The position numbers and the translations under genes were made by a program. Shown here one piece after another: positions 20,015-27,804 of a stretch of 44,767 nucleotides of DNA; the stretch's first letter is position 1, and every line of letters starts with the position of its first letter. The notes under the pieces are model-generated. The model worked only from the letters and a program-made list of their open reading frames with translations. It made no database searches and had not been told where the DNA came from. This DNA comes from an uncultured Rhodospirillales bacterium (GTDB taxonomy: Bacteria > Pseudomonadota > Alphaproteobacteria > Acetobacterales > Acetobacteraceae): positions 1 through 44,767 of the forward strand of contig CAIPLM010000157.1 of the NCBI GenBank assembly GCA_903865895.1. Reading direction: 5' to 3'.

Positions 20015-20087
20015 TTGCGCAGGAATGCCCTTTGCCGCGCTGTTCTGACGCCACGGCGAAGAATCCGCAAAGGGCATTCCTGCGCAA
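20015..20087. repeat. 21-bp perfect inverted repeat inside the CoA-transferase operon
   Basis: Positions 20015-20035 and 20067-20087 are a perfect 21-bp inverted repeat with a 31-nt loop. The loop is itself partly self-complementary (TTCT...AGAA and CGCC...GGCG). It starts 4 nt after the subunit A stop and ends 34 nt before the subunit B start. A hairpin this stable between two subunits that must be made in equal amounts could act as a partial terminator, an RNA stabiliser or an inserted palindromic element. Confidence 0.8.
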
Positions 20088-20121
20088 GTTCGATTTCTTC
20101 TAAAAAACCTGAGAGATCACC

Positions 20122-20805
20122 ATGACCCCACTCAACCGCCAGCAGATCGCCTGGCGCGTCGGCCAGGATTTCGAGAACGGCATGCTGGTCAATCTCGGCC
20201 TCGGCATGCCCGTCAACTGCTCGGACTATATCCGCGAGGGCCGCGAGGTCGTCATCCAGTCCGAGAACGGCGTCATCGGCGCCGGCCCCCTCGCCTCCCC
20301 CAATGCCGCCGATAGCGACCTGGTGGACGCCGGCAGCCGCAAAATCACCATCGCCCCCGGCGGAACGGTGATCGATTCCGCCTGGTCCTTCGCCATGATC
20401 CGCGGCGGCCATATCGACGTCACCGTCCTCGGCGCTTTCGAGGTGGCGGCAAATGGCGACCTCGCCAACTGGGACAACCGCATACCCGACAAAGGCCCCC
20501 TGGTCGGCGGCGCGATGGACCTCGCGGCGGCCGCCAAGGAGGTGTGGGTGATGATGGACCACACCACCCGCAAAGGCGCCCCCCGCCTGCTCGGCGCCTG
20601 CACCCTCCCCCTCACCGCGCCGTCCTGCGTGACGCGCATCTACACCGATCTCGCGGTCATCTGGCGGGACGCCGAAGGCTTCCTGGTGAAGGAGATCGTC
20701 GCCGGCCTCTCCCGCGAAGACCTCCAATCCCGCACCGGCGCCCCCCTCCGCTTCGCCCCCGATTGCGGCGTTCTGGCGGCGCCCGATATCGCCGAGAAAG
20801 ACTAG
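20122..20805 (+). CDS. 3-oxoacid CoA-transferase subunit B
   Basis: A 227-aa beta subunit. The catalytic glutamate lies in QSENGVIGAGP, the ENG-type motif of ScoB/PcaJ. NLGLGMPVNCSDYI and APGGTVIDSAWSFAMIRGGHIDVTVLGAFEV are strongly conserved family segments. It partners with the gene at 19345. Length is normal for the two-subunit form. Substrate is not determined by sequence alone. Confidence 0.92.
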   Translation: MTPLNRQQIAWRVGQDFENGMLVNLGLGMPVNCSDYIREGREVVIQSENGVIGAGPLASPNAADSDLVDAGSRKITIAPGGTVIDSAWSFAMIRGGHIDVTVLGAFEVAANGDLANWDNRIPDKGPLVGGAMDLAAAAKEVWVMMDHTTRKGAPRLLGACTLPLTAPSCVTRIYTDLAVIWRDAEGFLVKEIVAGLSREDLQSRTGAPLRFAPDCGVLAAPDIAEKD

Positions 20806-20842
20806 CACTTGATCGGCCTCATTCGGCCAAGCCGATTCCTCC

Positions 20843-20866
20843 CCCCTCCCGCGTTTGCGGGAGGGG
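20843..20866. repeat. G/C hairpin, dispersed intergenic type
   Basis: CCCCTCCCGC and GCGGGAGGGG form a perfect 10-bp stem with the loop GTTT. It lies between the CoA-transferase and hydrolase genes and is followed by more purine-rich repeat-like sequence. It looks like a common dispersed palindrome. It may act as a terminator of the CoA-transferase operon, although no T-run follows. Confidence 0.55.
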
Positions 20867-20944
20867 TCGGGGGAGGGCGGCGCCTCCGCTCCGCTCCAAG
20901 CCAGCGCCTCGCCGACTCCGCAATCTGAGACAAGGGCCTCCTCG

Positions 20945-21736
20945 ATGGACTGGATCGACATCAACGGCACCACGCTGCGCTACGACATCCAGGGCAGCGG
21001 CCCCGCCACCCTCGTCCTCATCCACGAGATGGGCGGCACCCTGGAAAGCTGGGACGGCGTCCTGCCCGACCTCCTGCCCGGCCGCCGCATTCTCCGCTAC
21101 GACACCAGAGGCGCCGGCCAGTCCGAGAAACTCCGCGCCCCCGTCACCTTCCACACCATGGCGAGCGACATCGCCGCCCTGCTCGATGCCAATGGCATCA
21201 CCGGCCCAGTGGCCCTGGCCGGCTGCGCCGTCGGTGCCGGCATCGCCCTCACCTTCGCCGGCACCTACCCCACAAGCGCCGCTGCCGTCATCGCCATGGC
21301 GCCCGCCACCGGCATGCCCGCCGCCCGTCGCGAAGCCGTCCTCGCCACCGTCGCCGCCACCGAGGCCGCCGGCATGCGCGCCGCCGTCGAGTCGAGCTTC
21401 GCCAACTCCTACCCCCCGGAAGTCCGGCATGACGCCGAGGTCTTCCGCCGCTTCCGCGCCCGCTGGATGGCCGGTGACCCGCAATCCTACGCCGCGATCT
21501 ACCGCATGCTCGTCAACGCCGAACTCGCCGACACGCTGGCGGCCATCGCCTGCCCGGTCCACTGCATCGCCGGCACCCATGACAAGCTCCGCCCCCCCGC
21601 CGTCGTCGAACCCATCGCCGCCACCATCCCCAACGCCAGCTTCGCGCCAATCGAGAGCGGCCACTTCATGGCGGTGCAAACCCCCGGCCTGGTGGCCGCC
21701 GCAATCAACCAATATCTGCGCCCACGCGGCCTGTGA
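20945..21736 (+). CDS. Alpha/beta-fold hydrolase, PcaD-like, nucleophile position altered
   Basis: A 263-aa protein resembling 3-oxoadipate enol-lactonase. VLIHEMGGTLESWDGVLPDL is the oxyanion-loop region, and RILRYDTRGAGQSEK is typical of PcaD. In the nucleophile elbow the usual GxSxG reads GCAVG, so Ala stands where the catalytic Ser should be, with Cys just before it. The acid (GTHDKLRPP) and the histidine (ESGHFMAVQTP) remain. It may therefore be inactive, use the adjacent Cys, or be a lyase-like or structural homologue. The start at 20945 is where family similarity begins; the frame is open from 20855. It follows the CoA-transferase genes on the same strand. Confidence 0.82.
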   Translation: MDWIDINGTTLRYDIQGSGPATLVLIHEMGGTLESWDGVLPDLLPGRRILRYDTRGAGQSEKLRAPVTFHTMASDIAALLDANGITGPVALAGCAVGAGIALTFAGTYPTSAAAVIAMAPATGMPAARREAVLATVAATEAAGMRAAVESSFANSYPPEVRHDAEVFRRFRARWMAGDPQSYAAIYRMLVNAELADTLAAIACPVHCIAGTHDKLRPPAVVEPIAATIPNASFAPIESGHFMAVQTPGLVAAAINQYLRPRGL

Positions 21737-21784
21737 GCCCGTTTTAGTTAAATAATCGAAACAAACAGGACGCGCAAAGCCCGC

Positions 21785-22417
21785 TCAATCCCGCGGCAGT
21801 TTTTTCGGCAGCAGCTTCATCGGCTTGCCCTCCAGATTGGGATACCAAAGAATCGCCTCCCTCTCCTTGCGCGTCAGCCGCCGCGACTTGCGCGGCCTCG
21901 CCGGCCGCTCCCGCTTGGCACGCACCCGCTTCGGCAACGCCGGCACCGCCGCAACGCTGAGCCCGAGCATATGGCAGAACGGCCGCAGCATCCGCTGCGC
22001 CTGCGGACTGGCCGCAATCAGCGCCGCCGTGTCCGGCTGATTCAGCATGTATGCGATCTGCGCCGCCACCCCGCGCCCGGCCCAGCCGATCTCTCCCGCC
22101 AGCCAGGCATGATGCCGCGGCAGCCGAATCCGCAGGTTCTTACGTTCGCGGGGCGCCTCCGTCTCGCGCGCCGGCCTCTCCCGCCGGGGCCGCAACCGCG
22201 GCATCGTCCCGGTATGCAGCCGCCGCATCAGCGTCACCATCCGCCGATGCACCCGCTCCAGATAGGCCGCCAGCACCGCCAAAGGCACCAGCGGATTGGC
22301 CCGCCCGGCATATTCCTTCACCAACGCCGCCACCACGCGCCAGCACAGAAGCGCGAACCGATACCCCATATCCTCCTGGGGTTGGGCCGGCGCGGCGGGG
22401 GGAGTGGCATGGCTCAT
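21785..22417 (-). CDS. Hypothetical protein, basic, lineage-restricted in appearance
   Basis: A 210-aa protein that I cannot assign to a functional family. It has an N-terminal Pro/Ala stretch, a helical part (YRFALLCWRVVAALVKEYAGR, LAAYLERVHRRMVTLMRRLH), an Arg-rich linker and a very basic tail (KRVRAKRERPARPRKSRRLT, then KPMKLLPKKLPRD). No membrane segment or catalytic motif is evident. The frame is open back to a TTG at 22453, but that codon is part of the -35 box. With the predicted transcription start close to 22417, the ATG there could be leaderless. It is convergent with the hydrolase gene. Confidence 0.65.
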   Translation of the reverse strand: MSHATPPAAPAQPQEDMGYRFALLCWRVVAALVKEYAGRANPLVPLAVLAAYLERVHRRMVTLMRRLHTGTMPRLRPRRERPARETEAPRERKNLRIRLPRHHAWLAGEIGWAGRGVAAQIAYMLNQPDTAALIAASPQAQRMLRPFCHMLGLSVAAVPALPKRVRAKRERPARPRKSRRLTRKEREAILWYPNLEGKPMKLLPKKLPRD

Positions 22418-22453
22418 GACCATCAAACTAACGCATGAGTTATCGATGGTCAA
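22418..22453 (-). promoter_or_regulatory. Promoter with overlapping dyad (operator-like) of the 21785-22417 gene
   Basis: On the minus strand, TTGACC (22453-22448) and TAGTTT (22430-22425) are 17 nt apart, and a T-rich tract precedes the -35. GACCATC at 22451-22445 and its complement GATGGTC at 22424-22418 form a dyad with a 20-nt spacer that overlaps both promoter boxes. This suggests a repressor site. The A/T content stands out from the surrounding GC-rich DNA. Confidence 0.5.
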
Positions 22454-22504
22454 GGAAAAATTTGCGCTTTCTTGGATTTTTTTCTACCCGCGCCCAAATC
22501 CACC

Positions 22505-22630
22505 CTACCCCCGCGACAGCTCCTCCGCCATCGCCGCGCGCATGATGAATTTCTGCACCTTGCCCGTCACCGTGATCGGGAACGCATCGACGAAGCGGAC
22601 ATGGCTGGGAATCTTGAAGTCGGTGATGCA
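22505..22630 (-). pseudogene. 3' remnant of an AMP-binding acyl-CoA synthetase
   Basis: The minus strand encodes the last ~41 residues of an adenylate-forming acyl-CoA synthetase: [29 protein letters not shown], given here in parts as [13 protein letters not shown] and [14 protein letters not shown], with stop TAG at 22505-22507. PITVTGK holds the catalytic lysine motif of the C-terminal domain. Upstream of about 22630 the similarity ends abruptly and lower-GC DNA with the KAP NTPase pseudogene begins. The rest of the synthetase is not found on the far side of that patch, so it was deleted or replaced. Neighbouring acyl-CoA dehydrogenase and enoyl-CoA hydratase genes suggest it once belonged to a fatty-acid oxidation cluster. 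Confidence 0.8.
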
Positions 22631-22669
22631 AGCATCCGCTCCATTCAAATTGAGATGTCATGCGTCCGG

Positions 22670-24462
22670 CTACGGGGCTGTAGGGACATCTTGGGCAGCT
22701 ATCTGGGTTGCCTCGGGCTGAGCCGGAAGCAGGTCAGAAGCCAGAGCCGTATCGGCAAATAGTCTCTTGATCAATCCACCCAATCTACTGGATGCAGGGT
22801 CATTCGAGATGCGCTGACAAGCCTCAACGAAGCATGCGGTAGCCGATCCGAAATGCAGATCATATGTCTGCTTATTGATACGCATTTCGATCATACCCGG
22901 CAGGAACCGGCGCAGCTTGTCGATGTCCATTGTCCGGATTGCAGACTCGAAGTCCGCTGCTGTGGCTCGACGCAGCGCAACCTCCTGGACCGCCCCCCAT
23001 CCCCTTTGCTGGATTACATGCATACATGCGTCGAGGACAGTCTCACGCGCCTGAACCCGATCGGAAGCGGTCGCAAATTCTTCCGCGATCGCAGGGTGCA
23101 GTGGGCGATTGAACGGGTTGTCGGGAACACCTCGTTCGTGTGCCTGCTGCCGGAATTCAGCAACCCAACGGTCCACGATCGCTTGGCCAATAGGCGCCCC
23201 ATCGGGAATGCCGATCAGCGCGGCGTTGAGCTCTGTGCACGTAAAGGGATCAAGCAGGCTTGCAATATCAGGCAGGTGAGCAGCGAAGTGTAGCAATTGC
23301 ACATTATCAATAAAATGATCCCAATATACCATGATTAGAAATCGGTTAGCCTCTTCACGGGCTTCCAAATTCCTCCTTTCGAGGACATACTTGTCGATAA
23401 TAGACACCAACCGGCTGACGTCGAACATTCCTGTCCCGAAAAATTCTACTAACAACGCTTCGAAATCATCACACCCATAAATGCCTAACTGGTTCATCAG
23501 TGAGCGCCATTTGGCAAGCTGCTGCTTTTCCTCTGATGGCTCTTTACCGGTGTCATTGAGGAAGTTTCCCCAACTTCCAGCAGAACCTATATTGAGAGCA
23601 AATTTCAGGTCCGGTCCGTCTTCAATTCCCTTATAGTGGATGCCCGCAAAGAGAACGATCGACGGAACCACCCTGGCAAGCAGAGCCTTCTCCAAAACCC
23701 GATTGCCGAGTATCTGATTTGTTGCCCTAATTACCTTATTCACAATGCGGATATTCGTGAGCCGGCACGCTACCGACGCCACCTTGATAGCTTCGGCTAC
23801 GGTGAAGAAGTTAGTCCTGCGGCAATATCAAACGCATCTTCCGGCGTGGTCTGCAATTTGAGTTCCTGATCAATGACCTTCTCGTGCAATTTTTCCCACA
23901 CATCGCGTTTGTCCAACTGGTCGCTGTTGAGGACCAACACGAACCGCGCCATATGTTATTGAACGTATTCGTCAATAAAACCCAATATTTCATCGGTCCC
24001 AAGGTCCTCATGTTTGCGCTCTATGTCATCGAGAACAATAACTCGTTCGCGAAGCATCATCGGCGCAAGCAGCATAAGATTTAGTTCACTCAGGGCGGCG
24101 AAACTAGGATGGAAGCCTTGCAAGACCTTGAGCACCGGTCTAATCGCCTGCTTTACTGCATCCCTCCCCTTGGGATGTTCATTTAAGCGCGGCACCACTG
24201 CCTCGATAAGCTTCTGCTTCACCTGATCAACACCAGACAGCCCGAACAATGATACGTACAGAGCCCCATTTACGCTCTTATCCTGAGATTCCCTCCCCAC
24301 CTCAGCCAAAAGATGGGTTTTCCCAGTTCCCCACTTTCCAGAAAGCGCGACTACCTTGTTATCGCGGTCAGAGAGCAAATTGACCAGATCTTCCTTATTT
24401 TCCCGTAGTGACATGCGGCGCCCCTCAACTTGATATTTCGCCAAACGCGTTCCCGTTGCCAC
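22670..24462 (-). pseudogene. Decayed KAP-type P-loop NTPase (nonsense codon plus frameshift)
   Basis: Three consecutive frame segments form one protein. Segment 1 (24462-23956; possible start MSLRENKEDL at 24414) has Walker A SGKWGTGKTHL and Walker B VIVLDDIERKHEDL, then ends at TAA (23956-23958). The same frame continues at once with HMARFVLVLNSDQLDKRDVW, the expected sensor strand, so the stop is a point nonsense change. Segment 2 ends at TAG 23797-23799. The protein resumes in another frame near 23815 (FTVAEAIK, then LTNIRIVNKVIRATNQIL) and runs 370 codons from ATG 23782 to 22670. KAP NTPases are often linked to membranes, phage exclusion or mobile DNA. Base composition is clearly lower in GC than the flanks. 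No integrase or partner gene is present. Confidence 0.78.
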
Positions 24463-24771
24463 GTCCTACATATCCGCTGGATGCCTATCACCGCTTTACC
24501 GTCAGTGATCCAAGTAGACGGTTCGGCACTTGCAGATTCGTCGACTCAGAGCTCGGCCTTGGTTTCACAGACGGCACCGCAGCTCATAAATCCCGGCGCG
24601 CTTGTTCATTTCATAATGAAATTGCACCAAAACAGACAAGAGCATTGCGCTGCTCTTCCAAATTAGAACCCCTTCCCCCCAACACCTCCCATCCGTCGCT
24701 CCAAGCGCAGCGCTTTCGCGGATCGAAGGCGATCCGCTGTCGCGCCCGTCGCCATTCCGCTTTGCGGAATG
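24463..24771. other. 309-nt spacer: right edge of the low-GC patch plus hairpins
   Basis: No gene is visible. The left two thirds (to about 24660) share the lower GC of the NTPase pseudogene and may hold its old promoter. The right third returns to GC-rich palindromes: GCGGATC/GATCCGC at 24718-24724 and 24731-24737, and CATTCCGC/GCGGAATG at 24753-24760 and 24764-24771. The last stem abuts the acyl-CoA dehydrogenase stop and may terminate that minus-strand transcript. The composition change near 24660-24700 is the likely right junction of the foreign patch. Confidence 0.5.
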
Positions 24772-25950
24772 TCAGGGCAACTCCAATACATTCTTCGCGA
24801 TCACATTCCGCTGGATCTCATTCGACCCGCCATAGATCGAGGACGGCCGGGACTGGATGAACTGCCCGGCCGGGTTGAGATCCCGATTGCCGCCGATGGT
24901 GCCGAAAATCGCCGATTCCTCGCCGGCCACATCCAGCATCGCCTCGGTGATGCGCTGATATAGTTCGGTCTGGTTGATCTTCAGCATCGAGACGTCCTGC
25001 CCCAGCGGCTCGCCACGGCGCACCCGCTCGGCGAACACCTGATACAGCGTGTTATGGTCCGCGAGGTCCATCCGCAGCCGGTTATAGCGTTCGGCGAACA
25101 TCGGGTCTTCCATCGCCCCCGCGTGCTCGGCCAGCGTCTTCAGCCGCTTCAGCGCGTAGCTGGACTGCCGGGGCGCGCCGATGCCGATGCGTTCGAAGCC
25201 CAGCAGCGTCTTCGCCATCGTCCAGCCCTGGTCGATATTGCCCACCAGATTGCCGCGCGGCACCCGCACATCGTCGAAGAAGGTCTCGCAGAACTCATCG
25301 CCCATATCGAGATTGCGGATGGCGCGCACGGTGATGCCCGGGCTGTCCATCGGCACCAGCAGGAAGGAGATGCCCTCCTGCTTCTTCGCCGTCTTATTGG
25401 TGCGCACCAGCAGGAAGATCCAGTTGGCGTCCATCCCGAGCGACGTCCAGATCTTCTGGCCATTCACCACCCAATGGTCGCCATCCAGCACCGCCTCGGT
25501 GCGCAGATTGGCAAGATCGGAGCCCGCGTTGGGCTCGGAGTAGCCCTGGCACCAGATATGCTCGCCGGCGAGGATTTTCGGCAGGAAATACGCCTTCTGC
25601 TCCTCGGTGCCGTAGCGGATCAGCAGCGGCCCGAGCATGGAGACGCCCATGTCGTTGCTGCGGGCCACGCCATGGCGCTGGAATTCCTCGATCATGATGA
25701 GCTGCCGCGCCGCCGGCAGCCCCATGCCGCCATACTGGCGCGGCCAGCCCGGCGCCAGCCAACCGCGGCGGGAGAGCATCAGGTACCAGACCTTGGTCTC
25801 GCTCCAATGCAGCCGGCTCGGCGGATTGCGCAGATCGGCCGGGTAATTCGCCTCGACCCAGCCGCGCACGTAGAGGCGGAAGGCGTGATCATCGAGCGCA
25901 TCAAGCTCGATGAGTGTCAGGTCCCGCATCGTGTCCATCGCCGCGCTCAT
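24772..25950 (-). CDS. Acyl-CoA dehydrogenase
   Basis: A 392-aa flavoenzyme of the ACAD family. Typical segments are WLAPGWPRQYGGMGL, WCQGYSEPNAGSDLANLRT (FAD/substrate signature), FFDDVRVPRGNLVG and the C-terminal YGGSNEIQRNVIAKNVLELP. It would oxidise an acyl-CoA at alpha-beta using FAD and pass electrons to ETF. Its start overlaps the stop of the upstream nitronate monooxygenase gene (ATGA at 25947-25950), so the two are co-translated. Chain specificity is unknown. Confidence 0.94.
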   Translation of the reverse strand: MSAAMDTMRDLTLIELDALDDHAFRLYVRGWVEANYPADLRNPPSRLHWSETKVWYLMLSRRGWLAPGWPRQYGGMGLPAARQLIMIEEFQRHGVARSNDMGVSMLGPLLIRYGTEEQKAYFLPKILAGEHIWCQGYSEPNAGSDLANLRTEAVLDGDHWVVNGQKIWTSLGMDANWIFLLVRTNKTAKKQEGISFLLVPMDSPGITVRAIRNLDMGDEFCETFFDDVRVPRGNLVGNIDQGWTMAKTLLGFERIGIGAPRQSSYALKRLKTLAEHAGAMEDPMFAERYNRLRMDLADHNTLYQVFAERVRRGEPLGQDVSMLKINQTELYQRITEAMLDVAGEESAIFGTIGGNRDLNPAGQFIQSRPSSIYGGSNEIQRNVIAKNVLELP

Positions 25951-26912
25951 GGTGCCGCCCTCCCGTTATGTGCCATCAGGCCCGTCATGCGAGCCCAGGC
26001 CGCGCGGTATTCCCGCTCCAGCCGGTCGATACATTCGGCCACCGGGACCACCGAATCAATCCCGCCCACGCCCTGCCCGGCGCCCCAGATATCGCGCCAG
26101 GCCTTCGGCTTCTCCCGCTTATGTCCCGCCACATAGGTCCGCCCAGGCTCGGGCGGCGGCAAATTGGCCGGATCAAGCCCGGCAGCGGCGATGCTGCGGC
26201 TGAGATAATTGCCATGCACGCCGGAGAACAGGTTGGTGTAGGTGACGTCCCGCGCCCCGGATTCCACGATCATCTGCTTGTACGGCGCCACCGCATTGGC
26301 CTCGGCGGTGGCGATGAAGCGGGTGCCCATATAAACGAGATCGGCCCCCATCGCCTGCGCCGCGAGAATGCCCTCGCCGGTGGAAATCGCGCCGGCCAGC
26401 ACAATGGTGCCGGAATAGATGCGCCGCACCTCCGCCAGCAGCGCGAAGGGCGACAGCGCCCCGCCATGCCCGCCGGCCCCGGCGCAGACGAGGATCAGCC
26501 CATCCACCCCCTGCTCGATCGCCTTCTCGGCATGGCGCAGCGAAATCACGTCATGAAACACCAGCCCGCCATAGGCGTGCGCCGCCTTCACCACCTCGCC
26601 CGGCTTCTGCAGGCTGGTGAGCAGCAGCGGCACTTTATGGCGCACGCAGGTCTCGAGATCGCCCTCCAGACGGTCATTGGAGGCATGGGCGACGAGGTTC
26701 ACCGCATAAGGCGCCCCGCTGCCGGCCAGCCCGGCCTCGATCGCCGTCAGCCAGTCATCGAAAGTCTCCTGCGGGCGGGCGTTGAGCGCGGGAAAGGAGC
26801 CGCAAATCCCCGCCCGGCTTTCCGCGATCACCAGCTCCTGCCCGGAGACGATGAACATCGGCGCGGCGATCACCGGCAGCCGCAATCCGCTGAGCGCCTG
26901 GGGCACCGGCAT
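25947..26912 (-). CDS. Nitronate monooxygenase (2-nitropropane dioxygenase family)
   Basis: A 321-aa FMN-dependent TIM-barrel protein. It begins LRLPVIAAPMFIVSGQELVIA. AGAGGHGGALSPFALLAEVR and GADLVYMGTRFIATAEA are the phosphate- and FMN-binding motifs, and HDVISLRHAEKA contains the candidate catalytic histidine region. Enzymes of this class detoxify alkyl nitronates, for example propionate-3-nitronate. They are often found next to acyl-CoA dehydrogenases, as here, where some may have another flavin role. Confidence 0.9.
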   Translation of the reverse strand: MPVPQALSGLRLPVIAAPMFIVSGQELVIAESRAGICGSFPALNARPQETFDDWLTAIEAGLAGSGAPYAVNLVAHASNDRLEGDLETCVRHKVPLLLTSLQKPGEVVKAAHAYGGLVFHDVISLRHAEKAIEQGVDGLILVCAGAGGHGGALSPFALLAEVRRIYSGTIVLAGAISTGEGILAAQAMGADLVYMGTRFIATAEANAVAPYKQMIVESGARDVTYTNLFSGVHGNYLSRSIAAAGLDPANLPPPEPGRTYVAGHKREKPKAWRDIWGAGQGVGGIDSVVPVAECIDRLEREYRAAWARMTGLMAHNGRAAP

Positions 26913-27030
26913 CGCACGTATTCCTCCGAGTTGTTGGCCGAACGGTGCCGGGCAGGACCATCCGCGTCAACCAGGGGGTTCCATGCCGGCGCGCGGGCGG
27001 GCATCCTCACCGCAACCAGGGAGCAACGAC

Positions 27031-27804
27031 ATGACGGTCAACCTCGCCATCAATGGCGCCATCGCCATCATCACCCTCAACCGCCCGGAGAAGAAAAACG
27101 CGCTGACGGTCGAGATGCGCGAGGGCCTGATCGCCCATCTCCAGGCCGTCCGCTTCGATGACCACGTGCGCGCCATCATCCTCACCGGCGCCGGCGACGC
27201 CTTCTGCACTGGCGCCGACGTCGATCGCATGGGCGGCGCCGATCTGCGCGCGGCCCGCCAGCGCCTGCAACGCCTGAGCCACACCTACATGCGGCTGCTC
27301 CACGCCATCGAGAAGCCGGTGATCGCCGCCGTGCGCGGCCATGCCGTCGGCATCGGCTGGTCGCTCGTGCTGGGCTGCGACATGGTGGTCGCCTCCGAGA
27401 CCGCGATTTTCTCCCAGGTCTTCAAGCGCATCGGCCTCGGCCCGGATGGCGGCGCCATCTGGTACCTCACCCGCCGCCTCGGCATGAACCGCGCCAAGGA
27501 ACTCGTCTTCACCGCCCGCATGGTGAAGGCCGCGGAGGCAATGAGCCTCGGCCTGGTCAATCACGTGGTGCCGGATGACCAGCTGATGGCCAAAACCATC
27601 GAACTCGCCGAGGAAATGGCGGAAGGCCCCACCTTCACCCTCGGCCTCGCCAAAAAACTCTTCCACATGGCCACCTCCGTCAGCCTCGAGGACTTCCTCG
27701 ACATGGAGGCGATGGTGCAGCCCCAGCTGAACCAGACCGTCGATCACAAGGAGGGGGTGGCGGCCTTCCGCGAAAAGCGGAAGCCGAAATTCATCGGGCG
27801 CTGA
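27031..27804 (+). CDS. Enoyl-CoA hydratase/isomerase family protein
   Basis: A 257-aa crotonase-fold protein. It begins NGAIAIITLNRPEKKNALT. The oxyanion-hole segments are AFCTGADVDRMGG and RGHAVGIGWSLVLGCDMVVAS. In the position of the second catalytic glutamate of classical hydratases the sequence reads GLGPDGG (Asp), a pattern shared with isomerase or PaaG-like members. Simple hydratase activity is therefore not assured. The ATG at 27031 has an AGGGAG site; the longer open frame from 26782 is antisense to the neighbouring gene. It is divergent from the dehydrogenase/monooxygenase pair. Confidence 0.9.
   Translation: MTVNLAINGAIAIITLNRPEKKNALTVEMREGLIAHLQAVRFDDHVRAIILTGAGDAFCTGADVDRMGGADLRAARQRLQRLSHTYMRLLHAIEKPVIAAVRGHAVGIGWSLVLGCDMVVASETAIFSQVFKRIGLGPDGGAIWYLTRRLGMNRAKELVFTARMVKAAEAMSLGLVNHVVPDDQLMAKTIELAEEMAEGPTFTLGLAKKLFHMATSVSLEDFLDMEAMVQPQLNQTVDHKEGVAAFREKRKPKFIGR

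Noticed and set aside
19237-20973. 578-aa minus-strand open frame opposite the CoA-transferase genes
   Set aside because: It crosses two genes and an intergenic palindrome and has no recognisable features.
23956-23958. Programmed recoding or read-through of the TAA in the KAP NTPase gene
   Set aside because: The gene has a second, independent frameshift downstream and TAA is not a Sec or Pyl codon; decay is simpler.
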